A stretch of DNA of 8,269 bases from CAZYWA01 sp964650975 [NCBI: uncultured bacterium] (GTDB lineage: Bacteria; JADJOY01), in NCBI GenBank assembly GCA_964650975.1, contig CAZYWA010000357.1, positions 1-8,269 of the forward strand, in the 5' to 3' direction. Shown in pieces: positions 5,361 through 8,269 of the stretch; within the stretch, counting starts at the first letter, position 1; every line of letters starts with the position of its first letter. A program made the position numbers and the translations under genes. The notes beneath the pieces were generated by a model. That model saw only the letters and a program-made list of their open reading frames with translations. It was not told the DNA's origin and made no database searches.

Positions 5361-6955
5361 CGGCGCCGGAGGCGACGGCCGGGCCGCGCGACGGCACCCG
5401 CGCAGCCGGACCCGACGCCACTGGGCGAGACCGCTGGCGGCACGCGCTGCCCTGGCTTGCGGTCGGGGCGGCGGCCGTTGCGCTGCGCGCGTGGATGCTC
5501 GCGTTCGACCTCGGCACCACGCTCGATTCGGACGAGGCGGTGATTGGCCTCATGGGCCGTCACATCCTCGCCCACGGCGAGCACCCGGTGTTCTTCTACG
5601 GCCAGGAGTACATGGGCGCCGTCGAGGCCTACCTCGCCGCGGCTGCCTTCGCGCTCGCCGGCGCGTCCACTCTGGTCCTCAAGTCGACGATGGTGTTCCT
5701 CGACCTGGTGCTGGTGGCCTCGTTCGGGTGGCTGGGATGCGAGCTCTGGAATCGTCGAGTGGGCCTCTTGTGTGCCTGGTTCGCGGCGATTCCGCCCGCG
5801 TTCCTCGCGATCTACGGGCTCAAGGCCCGGGGCGGGTACGTCGAGACCATCATCGTCGGGAACGTGTTGCTCGCGGGCGCGGCTCGCCTCGGCCGGACCA
5901 CCGGCCGGTCCGCGTGGCGGCTCGCGTTCGTGCTGGGCGCGGTCGCGGGGCTCGGGTTCTGGACGCACACGCTGGTCGCGGTCTACTTCCTGCCCTCGGG
6001 ACTGGCGGCGCTGGGGGCCGTGAGACCGGGCGACCGGACCGGGGCGGTGGGACTCGCGGCACTGGGCGCGCTCGCCGGGGCCATGCCGTTTTGGTGGCGC
6101 AACGTGCACGATGGCTTTCTTTCGTTCGGAAACCTGTCGTGGGTGGGTGCCGGGCTGGCGCTCGCGCACGGGCTCGGCCTCGTTTCGTCGGCACTTCCCA
6201 TCCTGCTCGGAGCGCGCGGCCCCTGGGCCGCGAGCGATCTGGTCCCCGGCGCGAGCTTGCTGCTCCTCCCGATCCATGTGCTGCTGACCGCGGTCTATTT
6301 CCGCGCGGTCGAGGCATCCGGTTCGGGACGAGCTCGACGCTGGATCGTCACGGCACCTTGGATCGTCGCGACACTCACGGTGGTGGCCTACGCGTGGAGC
6401 ACGTACGGAGCCGAGGATCGCGAGCCCCGCTACCTGGTGCCGCTCTACAGCGCGCTGGCGCTGGGCTTCGGCGTCGCGGCCGATCGGGCGGCGAGCCGCT
6501 GGGGCCCGCGCGCCCTCGTCGCCGCGGTGCTGCTGCTCGGGTTTCACGTCCTGGGAATCGCCCGGCAGGACCCGACGTTGATGCTCGGCATCTCCGCCGG
6601 CGAGCGCGTTGCCCGGAGCAACGTGCGGCTCGCCGGCTTTCTCGAAAAGGCCGGAGTGCGGAGCGTGTACACCGACTACTGGGTCGCGTACCGACTGGTG
6701 TTCGAGACCGGCGAGCGAATTCGAGCTTGCCCCTTCGGCCACGTCGTGGTCGAGCGCATCCCGGCGATGAGCGACGAAGTCGCGCGCGACCCGAATCCGG
6801 CCTTCGTGCTGCTGGGCGATGCCGCATCCGGTTTTCGCCGTGCGCTCGAGAGCCGCGGCCTCGCGTTCCGGGAACGCGAGTTGCCGCCCTATCACGTGTT
6901 TCTCCACGTGCAGGACGCTGGCGAGGTTCGAACCTGGCGCTATCCGTTTCGCTGA
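5357..6955 (+). CDS. GT-C family membrane glycosyltransferase (GT39/ArnT-like)
   Basis: The 532-residue product is a polytopic membrane protein with about 12 hydrophobic segments (near residues 31-48, 89-104, 108-128, 134-153, 163-177, 187-202, 203-221, 230-247, 262-285, 297-316, 329-349, 384-401) and a soluble C-terminal domain (402-532). The first periplasmic loop has TTLDSDEAVIGLMGRHI (54-70) with an acidic D57-x-D59-E60 cluster typical of GT-C enzymes that use polyprenyl-phosphate sugars, followed by HPVFFYGQEYMGAVEAYL (76-93) with a second acidic residue, Glu90. REPRYLVPLYSALALG (355-370) fits the family's 'RYllPlyp' segment. The C-terminal part has YTDYWVAYRLVFETGERI (438-455). Donor and acceptor are unknown. 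The start is GTG 5357, whose GTGA overlaps the upstream stop; a GGTGG at 5342-5346 may help. The gene ends one base from fabF. Confidence 0.85.
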   Translation: MTAPEATAGPRDGTRAAGPDATGRDRWRHALPWLAVGAAAVALRAWMLAFDLGTTLDSDEAVIGLMGRHILAHGEHPVFFYGQEYMGAVEAYLAAAAFALAGASTLVLKSTMVFLDLVLVASFGWLGCELWNRRVGLLCAWFAAIPPAFLAIYGLKARGGYVETIIVGNVLLAGAARLGRTTGRSAWRLAFVLGAVAGLGFWTHTLVAVYFLPSGLAALGAVRPGDRTGAVGLAALGALAGAMPFWWRNVHDGFLSFGNLSWVGAGLALAHGLGLVSSALPILLGARGPWAASDLVPGASLLLLPIHVLLTAVYFRAVEASGSGRARRWIVTAPWIVATLTVVAYAWSTYGAEDREPRYLVPLYSALALGFGVAADRAASRWGPRALVAAVLLLGFHVLGIARQDPTLMLGISAGERVARSNVRLAGFLEKAGVRSVYTDYWVAYRLVFETGERIRACPFGHVVVERIPAMSDEVARDPNPAFVLLGDAASGFRRALESRGLAFRERELPPYHVFLHVQDAGEVRTWRYPFR

Positions 6956-6956
6956 G

Positions 6957-8201
6957 CTAGGCCGACGGATCGTGCCGGCGTAGCACCAGCGTCACGTTGG
7001 TGCCGCCGAAGCCCAGCGAGTTCGAGATCGCCACGTCGACCGGAGCATTCCGGGCCCGATGCGGCACGTAGTCGAGATCGCACTCGGCATCTGGATTCTC
7101 GAGGTTGATGGTGGGGGGAAGGACGCCCTCGGAGAGCGCCAGCGCCGTGAGCACGGCCTCCACCGCGCCGGTCGAGCCGAGCGAGTGGCCGAGCATCGAC
7201 TTGGTGCTCGAGATGGCCAGCCGCCGAGCGTGCTCGCCGAACGTGGTCTTGATCGCGCGGGTCTCCTCGAGGTCGTTGATGGGCGTCGACGTGCCGTGTG
7301 CGTTGATGTAGCCCACGTCCTCGGCGGAGACGCCGGCGTCGGCGAGCGCCGCGCGCATGCAGCGCACCGCGCCCTCGCCACCCGGCTGCGGCGAGGTGAC
7401 GTGGTAGGCGTCGCCGCTCATGCCGTAGCCGGCCACCTCCGCGAGGATGGGGGCCCCGCGCTGGCGCGCGCGTTCGCGGTCTTCGAGGATCACCACCGCT
7501 GCTCCGTCGCTCATCACGAAGCCGTCGCGGTCGCGGTCGAACGGTCGGCTGGCGCGCGTCGGCTCCTCGTTCCGGGTCGAGAGGGCGCGGATGGCGTCGA
7601 ACGAGGCCAGGCCGATGCGGCACAGCGCCGCCTCGCTGGCGCCGGCGATGACCGCATCGGCGCGTCCGGCGCGGATCAGGTCGAGTCCCTGGCCGATCGA
7701 ATGGGCGCCCGTCGCACAGGCACTCACCGGGCTCACGATCGGGCCCTTGGCGCCGGTGTGGATCGCGACCTGCCCGGCGGCCAGGTTGATCAGCACCATC
7801 GGCAGGAAAAACGGCGACAGGCGGCCGTGGTCCGGATCGTCGACCACTCGCGCGAATTCGTGGATCGTCGCGAGGCCGCCGATGCCGCTCGACACCAGCA
7901 CCGCGACGCGCTCCGCGAACTCGCCGGCGATCTCGAGCCGCGATTGCTCGAGCGCCATCCTCGCGCACGCCATCGTGTACTGGATGAAGCGGTCCATGTG
8001 CCGCGCATCCTTGGCGGACAGGAAGTCGCGCGCCTGGAAGTCACGGACCTCGCCGCCGATGTGCGTGCGCAGGTCACTGGTGTCGAACGACTCGATGGTG
8101 GCGATGCCGGACTCTCCGGCTCGCACTCGTTGCCAGGTCCGGTCGGTGCCGGTTCCCAGGCACGTGACCAGGCCCGCGCCGGTGATCACCGCTCGTCGCA
8201 C
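6957..8201 (-). CDS. fabF: 3-oxoacyl-[acyl-carrier-protein] synthase II
   Basis: FabF condenses malonyl-ACP with acyl-ACP in the elongation cycle of type II fatty-acid synthesis, as a cytoplasmic homodimer. The 414-residue product has the usual length and the Cys-His-His triad: Cys162 in PVSACATGAHSIGQGL (158-173), His302 in INAHGTSTPINDLEET (299-314) and His339 in STKSMLGHSLGSTGAVEA (332-349), with Lys334 in the same loop. Other family segments are VITGAGLVTCLG (5-16), DRFIQYTMACARMAL (70-84) and NSLGFGGTNVTLVL (394-407). GTPND-type wording is STPIND here, which fits FabF rather than FabB. GTG 8201 is chosen as start because GAGGAG lies 4 bases upstream and VRRAVITG is the normal N-terminus; an in-frame GTG at 8258 would add 19 unlike residues. 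Confidence 0.97.
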   Translation of the reverse strand: MRRAVITGAGLVTCLGTGTDRTWQRVRAGESGIATIESFDTSDLRTHIGGEVRDFQARDFLSAKDARHMDRFIQYTMACARMALEQSRLEIAGEFAERVAVLVSSGIGGLATIHEFARVVDDPDHGRLSPFFLPMVLINLAAGQVAIHTGAKGPIVSPVSACATGAHSIGQGLDLIRAGRADAVIAGASEAALCRIGLASFDAIRALSTRNEEPTRASRPFDRDRDGFVMSDGAAVVILEDRERARQRGAPILAEVAGYGMSGDAYHVTSPQPGGEGAVRCMRAALADAGVSAEDVGYINAHGTSTPINDLEETRAIKTTFGEHARRLAISSTKSMLGHSLGSTGAVEAVLTALALSEGVLPPTINLENPDAECDLDYVPHRARNAPVDVAISNSLGFGGTNVTLVLRRHDPSA

Positions 8202-8205
8202 GCTG

Positions 8206-8211
8206 CTCCTC
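8206..8211 (-). promoter_or_regulatory. Ribosome binding site of fabF
   Basis: GAGGAG reads on the minus strand from 8211 to 8206, four bases before the GTG at 8201. It decides between this start and the upstream in-frame GTG at 8258, which has no comparable site. Confidence 0.75.
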
Positions 8212-8254
8212 TTTCCCGCGCGCCCGTCATCGCCGCGAAAAGTGGGCGAGGATA

Positions 8255-8269
8255 TCACGCGGCTTTCGA
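8255..8269 (-). CDS. Possible last codons of an upstream gene, perhaps acpP
   Basis: On the minus strand the window edge reads TCG AAA GCC GCG TGA, that is Ser-Lys-Ala-Ala-stop. Acyl carrier proteins often end in a similar short Lys/Ala tail, and acpP usually lies just before fabF. Only four codons are visible, so this is mainly an inference from gene order. The stop would lie 53 bases before the fabF start. Confidence 0.25.
   Translation of the reverse strand, partial: SKAA

Noticed and set aside
5258-6907. 549-codon open frame antisense to the glycosyltransferase
   Set aside because: The composition is repetitive Arg/Glu/Gly/Pro with no motif or start site, while the plus strand has a clear membrane protein.
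1-8269. CRISPR array, transposon, integrase, phage, toxin-antitoxin, tRNA or rRNA
   Set aside because: No regularly spaced direct repeats, mobile-element motifs or RNA gene signatures were seen, and the genes are mainly housekeeping.

Overview
The window is GC-rich, densely coded, and looks like chromosome from a Gram-negative-type bacterium. The evidence for that is a secreted POTRA-like outer-membrane protein fragment at the left edge. No rRNA, tRNA, CRISPR array, transposase, integrase or phage gene is visible. The lineage cannot be fixed from sequence alone. The outer-membrane protein fragment, frequent GTG starts and a four-cysteine L28 would fit an uncultivated phylum such as Eisenbacteria or Gemmatimonadota, or a deltaproteobacterium-like group; this is inference.

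Layout. Positions 1-349 (-) hold the N-terminus of a secreted POTRA-like protein that runs off the window. It diverges, with only 12 bases between start codons, from ridA (362-739, +). RidA converges on rpmB (811-999, -), which has a clear Shine-Dalgarno site and a plausible sigma70-type promoter. Upstream of rpmB, in the other direction, lies a small unrecognised gene (1131-1370, +) preceded by two hairpins. A 208-base gap (1371-1578) follows with at least four inverted repeats and no gene. Next comes a leftward cluster: purM (3705-2641), purN (2644-1970, overlapping purM by 4 bases) and a 111-residue hypothetical protein (1914-1579). PurM and PurN carry out the fifth and third steps of de novo purine synthesis.

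A 176-base divergent intergenic region (3706-3881) holds a 9-bp inverted repeat whose arms each contain TTGACGG, placed so that each could be a -35 element for one of the two flanking transcription units. Rightward from there run a membrane-anchored GH99-like protein with a C-terminal beta-sandwich domain (3882-5360) and, overlapping it by 4 bases, a 12-segment GT-C type glycosyltransferase (5357-6955). This pair is the most biologically interesting part of the window: it looks like a translationally coupled surface-glycan module beside housekeeping genes. One base separates it from the convergent fabF (8201-6957, -). A few codons that could be the end of acpP sit at the right edge.

Overall most of the content is ordinary housekeeping (purine synthesis, fatty-acid elongation, ribosome, RidA). 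The less ordinary parts are the GH99/GT-C pair, the two unrecognised small proteins and the structured intergenic regions.
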